DNA of 64,000 bases from Sideroxydans sp. (lineage in GTDB: Bacteria > Pseudomonadota > Gammaproteobacteria > Burkholderiales > Gallionellaceae). The stretch lies in the NCBI GenBank assembly GCA_016124455.1, contig WGNQ01000017.1:1-64000 (forward strand). Direction: 5' to 3'. Both the position numbers and the translations under genes were made by a program. The notes under the pieces are model-generated. The model was not told the origin of the DNA and searched no databases. It saw nothing but the letters and a program-made list of their open reading frames with translations. Below are positions 25,354-34,352 of this stretch, in pieces. How positions within the stretch are numbered: position 1 is the stretch's first letter; every line of letters starts with the position of its first letter.

Positions 25354-26135
25354 AGTCGCATTACTTTGCCTTGCCGCGACTCAGCCTGCGCTTCTTCCCG
25401 ATCTGGCGGCGGCACCTGCTGGTGTGGAGGAAAATTGCCGCCTCATCCGTGATTGGTCACCTGGCCGACCCGGTGATCTATTTGCTGGGCCTGGGTTACG
25501 GGCTCGGCAGCCTGCTGCCGGAGATGGGCGGCACTTCCTATATGGTGTTCCTCGCCGCCGGTACCGTGTGCTACAGCACGATGAACAGCGCAAGTTTCGA
25601 GGCGCTGTATTCGGGCTTTGCGCGCATGCATGAACAGCGTACCTGGGAAGCGATCCTCAATACCCCGGTAACGCTGGACGACGTAGTGCTGTCGGAAATC
25701 CTGTGGGCGGCAAGCAAAAGCCTGCTCTCCGGCCTCGCCGTGCTGGTAGTCATCTGGACGCTGGGGCTGTCGCATTCGCCGCTGTCGCTATGGCTGATCC
25801 CGCTGTCGCTGCTGGTCGGGTTGTGCTTCGCTGCGCTCGGGCTGATCATGACTGCGCTGGCGCCGAGCTACGATTTTTTCATGTATTACTTCACGCTGGT
25901 GATCACGCCCATGATGTTATTATGCGGCGTGTTTTTCCCGGTCACGCAGCTGCCTGAAGCGCTGCAGGTGTTCTCGGCTATGCTGCCGCTGAACCATGCA
26001 GTGAATATTGCCCGGCCATTGATGAACGGAGTGTGGCCGCCGCAGCTGTTGTTGCACATCGCCGTGCTGCTGGGTTACACCATGTCCGGTTTTTACGTGT
26101 CGCTGGTCTTGTTCCGGCGGCGTCTGTCCCGATAG
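25350..26135 (+). CDS. ABC-2 transporter permease, NodJ-like
   Basis: A 261-residue membrane protein with six hydrophobic segments and the NodJ-type sequence [19 protein letters not shown], then [21 protein letters not shown]. The conserved ABC-2 C-terminal segment ([25 protein letters not shown]) is also present. It partners with the overlapping ATPase gene (ATGA junction). The ATG at 25350 gives [19 protein letters not shown]. The longer frame from 25161 only reads the ATPase gene in another frame. Confidence 0.9.
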   Translation: MKSHYFALPRLSLRFFPIWRRHLLVWRKIAASSVIGHLADPVIYLLGLGYGLGSLLPEMGGTSYMVFLAAGTVCYSTMNSASFEALYSGFARMHEQRTWEAILNTPVTLDDVVLSEILWAASKSLLSGLAVLVVIWTLGLSHSPLSLWLIPLSLLVGLCFAALGLIMTALAPSYDFFMYYFTLVITPMMLLCGVFFPVTQLPEALQVFSAMLPLNHAVNIARPLMNGVWPPQLLLHIAVLLGYTMSGFYVSLVLFRRRLSR

Positions 26136-26143
26136 GATTTGCA

Positions 26144-26554
26144 ATGTTCTGGATCAAGGCCTTCCATATTATTTTTGTCATCAGCTGGTTTGCCGGGCTG
26201 TTTTACCTGCCACGCATTTATGTGAACCTGGCAATGGCCACGCACGACGTCGAGCGCGAGCGCCTGCTGCTGATGGCACACAAGCTGTATCGTTTCATGA
26301 CGCCGCTGGGCGTGCTGGCGCTGGCATTCGGCAGCTGGCTATGGCTGGGCTATGGCATCCACGGCGGCTGGCTGCATGCCAAGCTGATGCTGGTGCTGGT
26401 GCTGGTCGGCTACCATTTCTATTGCGGCCGGCTGCTCGCCGCGTTCAAGCGTGGCAGCAACACGCATAGCCATGTCTGGTACCGCTGGTTCAACGAATTG
26501 CCGGTGCTGGTGATGATGGCCATCGTGATTCTGGTTGTGGTCAGGCCGTTCTGA
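26144..26554 (+). CDS. hemJ: Protoporphyrinogen IX oxidase, HemJ type
   Basis: A 136-residue four-helix membrane protein of the HemJ (UPF0093) family. It oxidises protoporphyrinogen IX to protoporphyrin IX in haem synthesis. The conserved histidine is H8 (WIKAFHIIFVISWFAGLFYL) and the conserved lysine K80 (HAKLMLVL). The length and motifs match the family. It starts 8 nt after the ABC permease and its stop overlaps the next gene (TGATG). Confidence 0.9.
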   Translation: MFWIKAFHIIFVISWFAGLFYLPRIYVNLAMATHDVERERLLLMAHKLYRFMTPLGVLALAFGSWLWLGYGIHGGWLHAKLMLVLVLVGYHFYCGRLLAAFKRGSNTHSHVWYRWFNELPVLVMMAIVILVVVRPF

Positions 26555-27708
26555 TGCCGAATTTTTTTGCGCCCTGTCCGCGTGGCCTGGAAAAACTGCT
26601 GGCAGACGAGCTGGCCACGCTCGGTGCGGCAGAAGTACGCGCCACCGATGGCGGCGTGGCATTTTCCGGCGACTGGCCGCTGTGCTATCGCGCCAATCTG
26701 GAAAGCCGTTTTGCCAGCCGCATCTTGTGGCGGGTACAGGAACCCAGGCCTTACCGCAACGAGCAGGATATCTACCAGATGGCGCTTGGCCTGGCCTGGC
26801 CGCGCTGGTTCGATGTGGCGTGTACCATTCGGGTAAATGTCGCGGCGATCAAGTGCCCGCTCAAGAGCCTGGAATTCGTGACGCTGAAAATCAAGGATGC
26901 GGTGTGCGATAAATTTCGCGAGCATTGCGGCGAGCGCCCCAGCGTCGATACCGTGCAGCCGGATATGCGCATCCATGCCTTCATTCAGGGCGAAGTGCTG
27001 ACCTTGTATCTCGATACCTCGGGCGATGCGCTGTTCAAGCGCGGCGTGCGCCTGCATACCAATATTGCGCCGCTGCGCGAAAATCTTGCGGCAGGCATAC
27101 TCAGGCTCGCGGGTTGGAAACCCGGTATGCCGCTGCTTGATCCGATGTGCGGCAGTGGCACTTTCCTGATCGAGGCGGCGCAAATGTCGCTCAAAATCGC
27201 ACCGGGTATTGCGCGCCATTTCGCTTTCGAAAGACTCAAGAATTTCGACGCGGCCAAGTGGGAGGAGATGCGGCAGCAAAGCATTGCCGCGCAACTGCCG
27301 GTGAGCGAATTGCCGATCTACGGCAGCGACCTGTACGGCGACGAGCTGAAGGCCACGCACCGCAATCTCGAAGAGGCGGGCATCCGCGAAGCCGTGGATT
27401 TGAAGCAGGCCAACGTGCTGGAAATTTCCGCCCCGGAGGAACATGGCGTGCTGGTGGCCAACCTGCCCTATGGCGAACGCATGGGCGAATTGCAGGAACT
27501 GGAAGCGCTATATCCGAAACTGGGTGACGTGCTGAAGCAGAAATTCGGCGGCTGGAATGCCTACCTGTTTACGGCCGACCTGCGCCTGCCCAAACTGATG
27601 CGGCTTGCCGCTTCGCGCCGCACTCCGCTGTATAACGGCGCGATCGAATGCCGTTTGTTTGAATACAAGATCGTGACGGGCAGCAACCGCAATCGTACGG
27701 CAGACTGA
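26554..27708 (+). CDS. THUMP-domain class I RNA methyltransferase (RlmL N-domain type)
   Basis: A 384-residue protein with an N-terminal ferredoxin-like and THUMP region (about 1-155), which binds RNA, and a Rossmann methyltransferase domain. The SAM-binding site LLDPMCGSGTFLIEAA lies near 190-205. By family it should be a 23S rRNA guanine-N2 methyltransferase related to RlmL. The target-base motif, normally NPPY, reads NLPYG near residue 302. It is convergent with pilU, with 24 nt between the stops and no clear terminator. Confidence 0.88.
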   Translation: MPNFFAPCPRGLEKLLADELATLGAAEVRATDGGVAFSGDWPLCYRANLESRFASRILWRVQEPRPYRNEQDIYQMALGLAWPRWFDVACTIRVNVAAIKCPLKSLEFVTLKIKDAVCDKFREHCGERPSVDTVQPDMRIHAFIQGEVLTLYLDTSGDALFKRGVRLHTNIAPLRENLAAGILRLAGWKPGMPLLDPMCGSGTFLIEAAQMSLKIAPGIARHFAFERLKNFDAAKWEEMRQQSIAAQLPVSELPIYGSDLYGDELKATHRNLEEAGIREAVDLKQANVLEISAPEEHGVLVANLPYGERMGELQELEALYPKLGDVLKQKFGGWNAYLFTADLRLPKLMRLAASRRTPLYNGAIECRLFEYKIVTGSNRNRTAD

Positions 27709-27732
27709 TGGTGCGAGTGCGGTACGCGGTTA

Positions 27733-28869
27733 TCAGGTCATCTTCAGGTGGTCGAGCCCGCCCATTACGTCGTGATCCTTGGCAATCTGGCTTTCCAGCT
27801 TGATCCTCAGGCGCAGGTCATTGACCGAATCGGCGTTCTTCAGTGCATCCTCGTAGCTGATCGCGCCGGCTTCGTGCAGGTCGAACAGTGCCTGGTCGAA
27901 AGTCTGCATGCCGAGTTCGCGCGACTTCGACATGACTTCCTTGATCTGGTGGACTTCGCCCTTGAAAATCAGGTCGGAGATCAGCGGTGAGTTGAGCATG
28001 ATTTCCATCGCACAGGCGCGCCCCTTGCCATCCGCTTTCGGAATCAGGCGCTGCGAGATGAGTGCCTTGGTGTTGAGCGAAAGATCCATCAGCAACTGTT
28101 CGCGCCGCTCTTCCGGGAAGAAGTTGATGATGCGGTCGAGCGCCTGGTTGGCGCTGTTGGCGTGCAGCGTTGCCATACACAGGTGGCCGGTTTCGGCGAA
28201 GGCCACGGCATATTCCATGGTTTCGCGGTCACGGATTTCGCCGATCAGGATTACGTCCGGCGCCTGGCGCAACGTATTCTTCAGCGCAGCCTCCCACGAT
28301 TCGGTATCGACGCCGACCTCGCGGTGGGTGATGATGCAGTTGTCATGGTCGTGCACATATTCCACCGGGTCCTCGATGGTGATGATGTGGCCGTAGCTGT
28401 TGTGGTTGCGGTAGCCGAGCATGGCGGCCAGCGTGGTCGATTTGCCGGAACCGGTGGCACCGACGAGGATCACCAGACCACGCTTGGTCATCACGATGTC
28501 CTTCAGCACCGGCGGCAGGCCCATTTCGTCAAGATCGGGAATCTTGGTGGTGATGGTACGCAGCACCATGCCCACGCGCTGCTGCTGCATGAATACGTTG
28601 ACGCGGAAGCGCCCGATGCCCGGCGGGCTGATGGCGAAGTTGCATTCATGCGAGGACTCGAATTCCGCCGCCTGGCGGTCGTTCATGATGCTGCGCACCA
28701 GTTCCTGTGTGTGCTGCGGGCTCAGCGCCTGCGGCGATACGGGCGTCAATTTGCCATCGACCTTGAACGCCGGCGGGAAGCCGGCAGTGATGAACAGGTC
28801 GGACGCCTTCTTGGCGATCATGCCGCGCAGCAAGTTGTGGATCAGCTCGGTGGCCTGGTCTCTTTCCAT
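27733..28869 (-). CDS. pilU: Type IV pilus retraction accessory ATPase PilU
   Basis: A 378-residue PilT/PilU-type secretion ATPase. Walker A is GATGSGKST, the Asp box is in IITIEDPVEYVHDHD, Walker B is VILIGEIRDRETMEYA, and a His box, TLHANSANQALDRI, follows. The C-terminal tail after 345 lacks the PilT AIRNLIRE motif, which marks it as PilU. It assists PilT in pilus retraction. It lies 26 nt downstream of pilT on the same strand. Confidence 0.94.
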   Translation of the reverse strand: MERDQATELIHNLLRGMIAKKASDLFITAGFPPAFKVDGKLTPVSPQALSPQHTQELVRSIMNDRQAAEFESSHECNFAISPPGIGRFRVNVFMQQQRVGMVLRTITTKIPDLDEMGLPPVLKDIVMTKRGLVILVGATGSGKSTTLAAMLGYRNHNSYGHIITIEDPVEYVHDHDNCIITHREVGVDTESWEAALKNTLRQAPDVILIGEIRDRETMEYAVAFAETGHLCMATLHANSANQALDRIINFFPEERREQLLMDLSLNTKALISQRLIPKADGKGRACAMEIMLNSPLISDLIFKGEVHQIKEVMSKSRELGMQTFDQALFDLHEAGAISYEDALKNADSVNDLRLRIKLESQIAKDHDVMGGLDHLKMT

Positions 28870-28895
28870 TAAAAACTCCTAAAGCCGGGTATTGC

Positions 28896-29939
28896 TCAGC
28901 CCGGGAACATGTCCTTGTTGACGGCACGTGAACGTGCCTCGGCGGAAGCCACCACGTTGCGCTTGACCAGGTCGTTCAGGCACTGGTCCAGCGTCTGCAT
29001 GCCCTGGGACTGGCCGGTCTGGATCGCGGAATACATCTGCGGCACTTTGGCTTCGCGGATCAGGTTGCGGATCGCCGGGGTACAGATCATGATTTCGTGT
29101 GCCGCCACGCGGCCTGCGCCGTCCTTGGTCTTGAGCAGCGTCTGCGAGATCACCGCGCGCAGCGATTCGGACAGCATGGCACGCACCATTTCCTTCTCGT
29201 CGGCCGGGAACACGTCGATCACGCGGTCAATGGTCTTGGCGGCGGAACTGGTGTGCAGCGTGCCGAATACGAGGTGGCCGGTTTCCGCCGCGGTCATCGC
29301 CAGACGGATGGTTTCCAGGTCGCGCATTTCGCCGACCAGGATCACGTCCGGGTCTTCGCGCAGTGCCGAACGCAACGCATTGTTGAACGACAGCGTATGC
29401 GGGCCGACTTCGCGCTGGTTGACCAGGCTTTTCTTTGATTCGTGCACGAACTCGATCGGGTCTTCCACGGTCAGGATGTGGCCCATGTCGTTTTCGTTGA
29501 TGTGGTTGACCATCGCTGCCAGAGTGGTCGACTTGCCGGAACCGGTCGGGCCGGTCACCAGCACGATGCCGCGCGGATACTCGGAAATGTCCTTGAAAAT
29601 TTTCGGGCAGTTGAGGTCTTCCAGCGACAGGATCTTGGAAGGAATGGTACGCATCACCGCGCCGGCGCCGCGCTGGTGGACGAAGGCGTTGACGCGGAAG
29701 CGCGCCAGGTTCGGCACTTCGAACGAGAAGTCCACTTCCTTGTTCTCTTCGTAGAACTTGCGCTGGCCGTCGTTCATGATGTCGTACACCATGGCGTGCA
29801 CTTCCTTGTGCTCCATCGGCGGCAGGTTGATGCGGCGGATATCGCCGTGTACTCGGATCATCGGCGGCAGGCCGGCGGAAAGGTGCAAGTCGGAAGCTTT
29901 ATTCTTGACGCCGAAGGCGAGCAGTTCGGTGATATCCAT
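28896..29939 (-). CDS. pilT: Type IV pilus retraction ATPase PilT
   Basis: A 347-residue hexameric motor ATPase that pulls pilins out of the fibre, giving twitching motility and DNA uptake. It shows Walker A GPTGSGKST, the Asp box LTVEDPIEFVHESKK, Walker B VILVGEMRDLETIRLA and the retraction signature AIRNLIREAKVPQMYSAIQTG. It is the first gene of pilT-pilU and divergent from yggS, with a 73-nt gap for the promoters. The rest of the pilus machinery is elsewhere. Confidence 0.97.
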   Translation of the reverse strand: MDITELLAFGVKNKASDLHLSAGLPPMIRVHGDIRRINLPPMEHKEVHAMVYDIMNDGQRKFYEENKEVDFSFEVPNLARFRVNAFVHQRGAGAVMRTIPSKILSLEDLNCPKIFKDISEYPRGIVLVTGPTGSGKSTTLAAMVNHINENDMGHILTVEDPIEFVHESKKSLVNQREVGPHTLSFNNALRSALREDPDVILVGEMRDLETIRLAMTAAETGHLVFGTLHTSSAAKTIDRVIDVFPADEKEMVRAMLSESLRAVISQTLLKTKDGAGRVAAHEIMICTPAIRNLIREAKVPQMYSAIQTGQSQGMQTLDQCLNDLVKRNVVASAEARSRAVNKDMFPG

Positions 29940-30012
29940 TATAATTTCCTATCGTTTGGCGAATGCGCCGCAAGGCGAGGTGCCGGACTCATTGTGAACA
30001 ACGCGGTCGATT

Positions 30013-30711
30013 ATGGCAACAATCGCTTCAAACTTGCAAGCCGTGAACTGTGACATTGCGCGGGCCGCGGAAATGGCGCAACGGCACGAACAGGAAATCA
30101 CCCTGCTGGCGGTGAGCAAGACTTTTCCCGCCGCTGCAGTGCGCGAGGCTTACCGCGCCGGACAGCGTGCCTTCGGTGAAAGTTACCTGCAGGAGGCGCT
30201 GGATAAAATCGAGTCGCTCGGCGATTTGCCACTGGAGTGGCATTTCATCGGGCCGCTCCAGAGCAACAAGACGCGAGCGATTGCGGAGAACTTTTCCTGG
30301 GTGCATGGCGTAGACAGGCTGAAGATTGCCGAGCGTCTGTCAGCGCAGCGCCCGCAACATCTGCCGCCGCTTAATGTGTGCATCCAGGTCAACGTGAGCG
30401 GTGAGCGCAGCAAGAGCGGTGTTGCGCCGCAAGAACTCATGCCGCTGGCCCGGCAAGTGGCGCAGCTGCCGCAACTCAAATTGCGCGGCCTGATGGCGAT
30501 TCCCGCGCCGGAATCCGACGTCGCAGCGCAACGCGTACCATTCGCCCGGTTGCGCGAATTGCAGCAGCAGCTGATCGCGCAGGGCATGGCGCTCGACACA
30601 CTGTCGATGGGCATGTCACAGGACATGGTGGCGGCGATACTGGAAGGCGCCACCATCGTGCGCATCGGTTCGGCAATCTTCGGCAGTCGTCCTGCCCCCC
30701 GGGCTTCATGA
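30013..30711 (+). CDS. yggS: YggS-family pyridoxal phosphate homeostasis protein
   Basis: A 232-residue PLP-binding barrel protein. The PLP lysine is in LLAVSKTFP and the phosphate-binding end includes LSMGMSQDMVAAI and VRIGSAIFG. WHFIGPLQSNKTR is also characteristic. It buffers PLP and has no known catalytic activity. Its position between pilT and proC-yggT is typical of gamma- and betaproteobacteria. It ends 6 nt from the convergent LysR gene. Confidence 0.95.
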   Translation: MATIASNLQAVNCDIARAAEMAQRHEQEITLLAVSKTFPAAAVREAYRAGQRAFGESYLQEALDKIESLGDLPLEWHFIGPLQSNKTRAIAENFSWVHGVDRLKIAERLSAQRPQHLPPLNVCIQVNVSGERSKSGVAPQELMPLARQVAQLPQLKLRGLMAIPAPESDVAAQRVPFARLRELQQQLIAQGMALDTLSMGMSQDMVAAILEGATIVRIGSAIFGSRPAPRAS

Positions 30712-30717
30712 CAGGCA

Positions 30718-31620
30718 TCAGGCCGGCTGCTGGCGCGATGATTGCTCCAGCAGCCAGTCGCGGAAGGTGGTCACCTTGTTTAATGCAACGCGATTCGGCG
30801 GCGCTACCAGGTAATAGCCCAGCGAGGTCGGGATCAACTGGTTCAATAGGTGCACCAGCCGTCCTGCCTGCAGGTCGTCTACCACGAGGCTGTACCAGGT
30901 GAGAGTGGCGCCCAGGCCGGAGACGGCGGCCTGGATGGCCAGGTTGGTGTCGCCGAAATGCCGGATGCGCAGCGGGTTGGCGCTGTTGACGCCCAGGGTT
31001 GCCAGCCATGTTCCCCAGTCCGGAAATACCCGGTTGCCGATATGCCATTCGTCTTCGAGCAGGTTGCAGCGGGCGAGATCCTCCGCGCTAGTAATGTTGG
31101 CGGCCAATGGCGGTGCGGCCACCGGGATGATGGCTTCCGGCATGAGCCGTTCCGCAACCAGGTCGGCGTAATCGCCCGAGCCGAAGCGGATTGCCACATC
31201 CACGTCCTCCACCCGGAAATTGACCAGTCGTCGGGTGGCGAGCAGGCGCAGCTGGATGTCGGGGTGGCGCGACTGGAAATCGTCCAGGCGCGGGATCAGC
31301 CAGCGTGCGGCGAAGGCGGGTGGGGCGGAAATGACCAGGGTATCTGCGTTGCTCCCGGGCTGCAGCCGGAGCATGGCGCGCTCGATTTGGTCGAGCGCTT
31401 CCGATATCTGCGGCAGCACGGTAGCGGCGGCATCGCTGAGTGCGAGCTTCTTGCCGCGCCGGAACAATGCTGTGCCGAGATGGTCCTCCAGCAACTTGAT
31501 TTGCTGGCTGATGGCGGCAGGCGTGACGTGCAGCTCTTCGGCGGCGCGCACGAACGACAAGTGCCGGGCGGCAGCTTCGAAAGCGCGCAGCGCATTCAGT
31601 GGCGGCAGCTGTCTTGGCAT
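30718..31620 (-). CDS. LysR-family transcriptional regulator
   Basis: A 300-residue regulator of the GcvA-like LysR branch, with an N-terminal winged helix-turn-helix (AARHLSFVRAAEELHVTPAA, then ISQQIKLLE) and a C-terminal effector-binding domain. It is divergent from an EamA-type transporter gene with 97 nt between them. That gap contains an inverted repeat of LysR type, so it probably controls the transporter and itself. The effector is unknown. Confidence 0.92.
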   Translation of the reverse strand: MPRQLPPLNALRAFEAAARHLSFVRAAEELHVTPAAISQQIKLLEDHLGTALFRRGKKLALSDAAATVLPQISEALDQIERAMLRLQPGSNADTLVISAPPAFAARWLIPRLDDFQSRHPDIQLRLLATRRLVNFRVEDVDVAIRFGSGDYADLVAERLMPEAIIPVAAPPLAANITSAEDLARCNLLEDEWHIGNRVFPDWGTWLATLGVNSANPLRIRHFGDTNLAIQAAVSGLGATLTWYSLVVDDLQAGRLVHLLNQLIPTSLGYYLVAPPNRVALNKVTTFRDWLLEQSSRQQPA

Positions 31621-31625
31621 TAGAT

Positions 31626-31648
31626 TTTCTAATCCTGTAACTTAGAAA
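31626..31648. promoter_or_regulatory. Predicted LysR operator
   Basis: TTTCTAA, 9 nt, then TTAGAAA is a perfect 7-bp inverted repeat with the T-N11-A core of LysR sites. It lies just upstream of the regulator. A further TTTTCTAA half-site occurs at 31699-31706, next to the transporter ribosome binding site, where the inducer-shifted contact would be expected. Confidence 0.65.
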
Positions 31649-31717
31649 GTATAGTTTGTGTGCAATTAAACAGGTAAATAGACTCTGCTACAACAAAATT
31701 TTCTAATGAGGTGAAAA

Positions 31718-32602
31718 ATGGGAAATGTTTATTTACTGGTGACGACAGCCGCCTTTTTCTGGGGGGGGAATTTTGTCCTCGGCGGCTTTGTGTTGCATGA
31801 CATGTCGCCGCTCTGGGCCGCGGCCTGGCGTTTCACGCTGGGGGCGGCGCTGATGTTTGCCATTGCCGGCGCGAAGCGTGAAGCATTGCTTGTCCCGCTG
31901 CGAAAAAACAGCAGTACCTACCTGATGCTGGGTGTGGTGGGTATCGTGGGGTTTAACCTGTTTTTCTTTTATGGCCTGCGTTATACCTCAGCCGATAATG
32001 GCGCGCTGATCATGGCTACGAACCCCCTGTTTACGACCTTGCTGGCGGCAGTGGTGCTGGGCGAGCGGCCAACGATGCGCCACCTCTTTGCGTTGCCGGT
32101 CGCGTTGGCTGGCGTGGCGGTGGTGGTGACCCAGGGCAGGATAGGCAATCTTTTATCGCTGCAGCTTTCCGTTGGTGACACGCTTATGCTGGGGGCGGAT
32201 GTTTCCTTCGCATTTTACAATGTGCTGTGCCGCCGCTACATGCCGCAAGCCTCGCCCCTGGTCAATACCACCTGGATCATGGCGGCGGGGGCAGTCGTGC
32301 TGTTGTGCATTGCGCTGGGCAGTGGTGTGCCGCTGGTTCCCCTTGGCAGCAAGGCTGCAATATCGATGGTGGTGATGACTGTCGGTGGAACGGTATTGGC
32401 CTACCTGTTCTGGAGCACCGGGATTGCTCGATTGGGGGCGGGCCGCACGGCGATTTTCCTCAACCTGGTGCCTGTGTTCGCCATGCTGCTCGGTGCGCTT
32501 ATCGCCACCGCACCGACAGCGGCGCAACTGGTCGGTGGCCTGCTGGTGCTGGGCGGCGTGACCATTTCCATGTTGCCTCGGCGGCGCCTTGCCTCGGCGT
32601 GA
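31718..32602 (+). CDS. EamA/DMT-superfamily transporter
   Basis: A 294-residue protein with ten hydrophobic helices in two EamA repeats (about 1-135 and 150-290). The family exports metabolites, often amino acids. The substrate is unknown. It lies divergent from the LysR gene that probably regulates it. A run of eight G (31761-31768) in codons 15-17 (tryptophan-glycine-glycine) is a possible slippage site. A GAGGTG ribosome binding site precedes the ATG. Confidence 0.88.
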   Translation: MGNVYLLVTTAAFFWGGNFVLGGFVLHDMSPLWAAAWRFTLGAALMFAIAGAKREALLVPLRKNSSTYLMLGVVGIVGFNLFFFYGLRYTSADNGALIMATNPLFTTLLAAVVLGERPTMRHLFALPVALAGVAVVVTQGRIGNLLSLQLSVGDTLMLGADVSFAFYNVLCRRYMPQASPLVNTTWIMAAGAVVLLCIALGSGVPLVPLGSKAAISMVVMTVGGTVLAYLFWSTGIARLGAGRTAIFLNLVPVFAMLLGALIATAPTAAQLVGGLLVLGGVTISMLPRRRLASA

Positions 32603-32696
32603 ATGCCGGCTGGCTGCCGGATGATGGATTGTTCATGCCGAGTCGGTGTCAATTTGCGATAATCGCGCATTGACTTCACTTTCCTGAAGGGCAGGC

Positions 32697-33506
32697 ATGA
32701 ACATCTGTTTTATCGGCGGCGGCAACATGGCGACCGCAATCATCGGCGGGCTGTGCGATGCCGGCTATGCGGCAGCGCAGCTGCGCGCGGTGGAAATCAA
32801 CGCCGACAACCGTGCCAGGCTGCAAAGCGAATTCGGGGTGTCGGCAACGGCCGAGCTGGCCGCAGGTGTGGCCGGCAGCGATGTTGTGGTGCTGGCGGTG
32901 AAGCCGCAGCAATTGCGTGAAGTGGCAGCGCAGCTTGCGCCGCTGCTGGGCGGACAGCTGGTCGTTTCCATTGCAGCCGGCATTCGCGCCACCGACCTTG
33001 CGCGCTGGCTCGGTACGCAGCACATCGTGCGTGTCATGCCCAATACGCCGGCGCTGGTCCGAAGCGGCATCAGCGGCCTGTATGCGCTGCCTGAAGTCAG
33101 CCAGAAGCAGCGGGAGGCGGCGCAGAGTATCCTGAACGCCGTCGGCAACTCCTTGTGGCTGGACGATGAGGCGATGATGGATGCCGTGACTGCGGTATCC
33201 GGCAGTGGCCCGGCCTATGTGTTCTATTTCATCGAGGCGATGCTGCAGGCGGCGCGTGAACTCGGCTTCGACGAAGCGCAGTCGAAGCTGCTGGTGACTG
33301 ACACTTTCCTTGGTGCGACAAAACTGGCACAGTCCGGCACTGAAGATGCCGGTGTACTGCGTGCCCGCGTTACCTCGAAGAACGGCACCACCGAACGCGC
33401 ATTGCTCAGCATGGAGGCCGACCAGGTGAAGCAGTCCATCATCAAGGCGGCGCATGTCGCCGCCGAGCGTTCCCGGGAAATGGGCGACGAACTGGGAGGG
33501 GTGTGA
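32697..33506 (+). CDS. proC: Pyrroline-5-carboxylate reductase
   Basis: A 269-residue enzyme that reduces pyrroline-5-carboxylate to proline with NAD(P)H. The nucleotide-binding start is CFIGGGNMATAIIGGL. The conserved active-site region AVSGSGPAYVFYFIEAM and the C-terminal VTSKNGTTERAL are present. A GAAGGG precedes the ATG. The stop overlaps the yggT start (TGATG). Confidence 0.96.
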   Translation: MNICFIGGGNMATAIIGGLCDAGYAAAQLRAVEINADNRARLQSEFGVSATAELAAGVAGSDVVVLAVKPQQLREVAAQLAPLLGGQLVVSIAAGIRATDLARWLGTQHIVRVMPNTPALVRSGISGLYALPEVSQKQREAAQSILNAVGNSLWLDDEAMMDAVTAVSGSGPAYVFYFIEAMLQAARELGFDEAQSKLLVTDTFLGATKLAQSGTEDAGVLRARVTSKNGTTERALLSMEADQVKQSIIKAAHVAAERSREMGDELGGV

Positions 33507-34063
33507 TGCTGACCGATACCATGCAATTCGTGCTGGATGTATTACTGCAGTCTTATGCCGGCATCCTGCTGTTGCGCTTCCACCTGCAGTGGCTGCGTTC
33601 CCCGCTGCGCAATCCGCTGGGTGAGTTCATCATGCTGTTGACCAACCCGCTGGTGCTGCGCGCGCGCCGTTTCATTCCCGCGGCATGGGGACTGGATACG
33701 GCGACGTTGTTGCTGGCATGCGTTGTGGAAATCATTTATCTGGCCGCCACATTGTCCCTGCACAGTTACCCGGTCAGCGTGCTGCCATTGTTTGCCTGGA
33801 CGCTGGTCAAGCTGATCAAGATCAGTGTGTATCTGTTGATGGCGGCGCTGTTCATCGAGGCATTGCTGTCGTGGACCAACCCGAACACACCGCTGGCGGC
33901 CGTACTGGACAGCATCACGCGTCCCTTCCTGTTGCCGTTCCGGCGTTTTGTGCCGTCGGCGGGGAATATCGACTTTTCGTTCCTGGTCCTGTTTTTCATC
34001 TGCCAGATCATTCTCATGTTACCGCTTGCCTGGCTTGAGGGCATGGTGCTGGAAGCACTGTGA
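33506..34063 (+). CDS. yggT: YggT family membrane protein
   Basis: A 185-residue membrane protein with two YGGT repeats of two helices each. The sequences NPLVLRARRFIPAAWGLD and ITRPFLLPFRRFVPSAGNIDFSFLV are the repeated signature. The function is unclear, and osmotic or divisome-related roles have been proposed. The ATG at 33506 overlaps the proC stop. A GTG at 33503 would add one residue. Confidence 0.93.
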   Translation: MLTDTMQFVLDVLLQSYAGILLLRFHLQWLRSPLRNPLGEFIMLLTNPLVLRARRFIPAAWGLDTATLLLACVVEIIYLAATLSLHSYPVSVLPLFAWTLVKLIKISVYLLMAALFIEALLSWTNPNTPLAAVLDSITRPFLLPFRRFVPSAGNIDFSFLVLFFICQIILMLPLAWLEGMVLEAL

Positions 34064-34064
34064 G

Positions 34065-34352
34065 ATGGCTGTCTGGTACCGCCGCGAGAATGATGGCGGG
34101 CTGCTCCTGGTCTTGCACGTGCAGCCCGGTGCCAAACGCAGTGAAGTGGCGGGATTGCACGGCGAGGCACTGAAAATCCGCCTCGCGGCACCGCCCATCG
34201 AGGGGCGTGCCAATGAAGCGTTGTTGCGCTTCATTGCCGACAGCTTCGGTGTGCCGTTGCGTAACGTGGAGTTGAGGCAGGGGGCGCAATCGCGCCACAA
34301 GACGATAAAGGTGAGCGGCAGCCAGGTGGAGCCGGAAAGCCTGCTTGCCTAG
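34065..34352 (+). CDS. yggU: YggU (DUF167) family protein
   Basis: A 95-residue DUF167 protein with the signature VQPGAKRSEVAG, then LKIRLAAPPIEGRANEALL. The function is unknown. It follows yggT with a 1-nt gap, completing the conserved proC-yggT-yggU order. Its TAG stop and the stop of the convergent hemerythrin gene are read from the same CTAG. Confidence 0.92.
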   Translation: MAVWYRRENDGGLLLVLHVQPGAKRSEVAGLHGEALKIRLAAPPIEGRANEALLRFIADSFGVPLRNVELRQGAQSRHKTIKVSGSQVEPESLLA

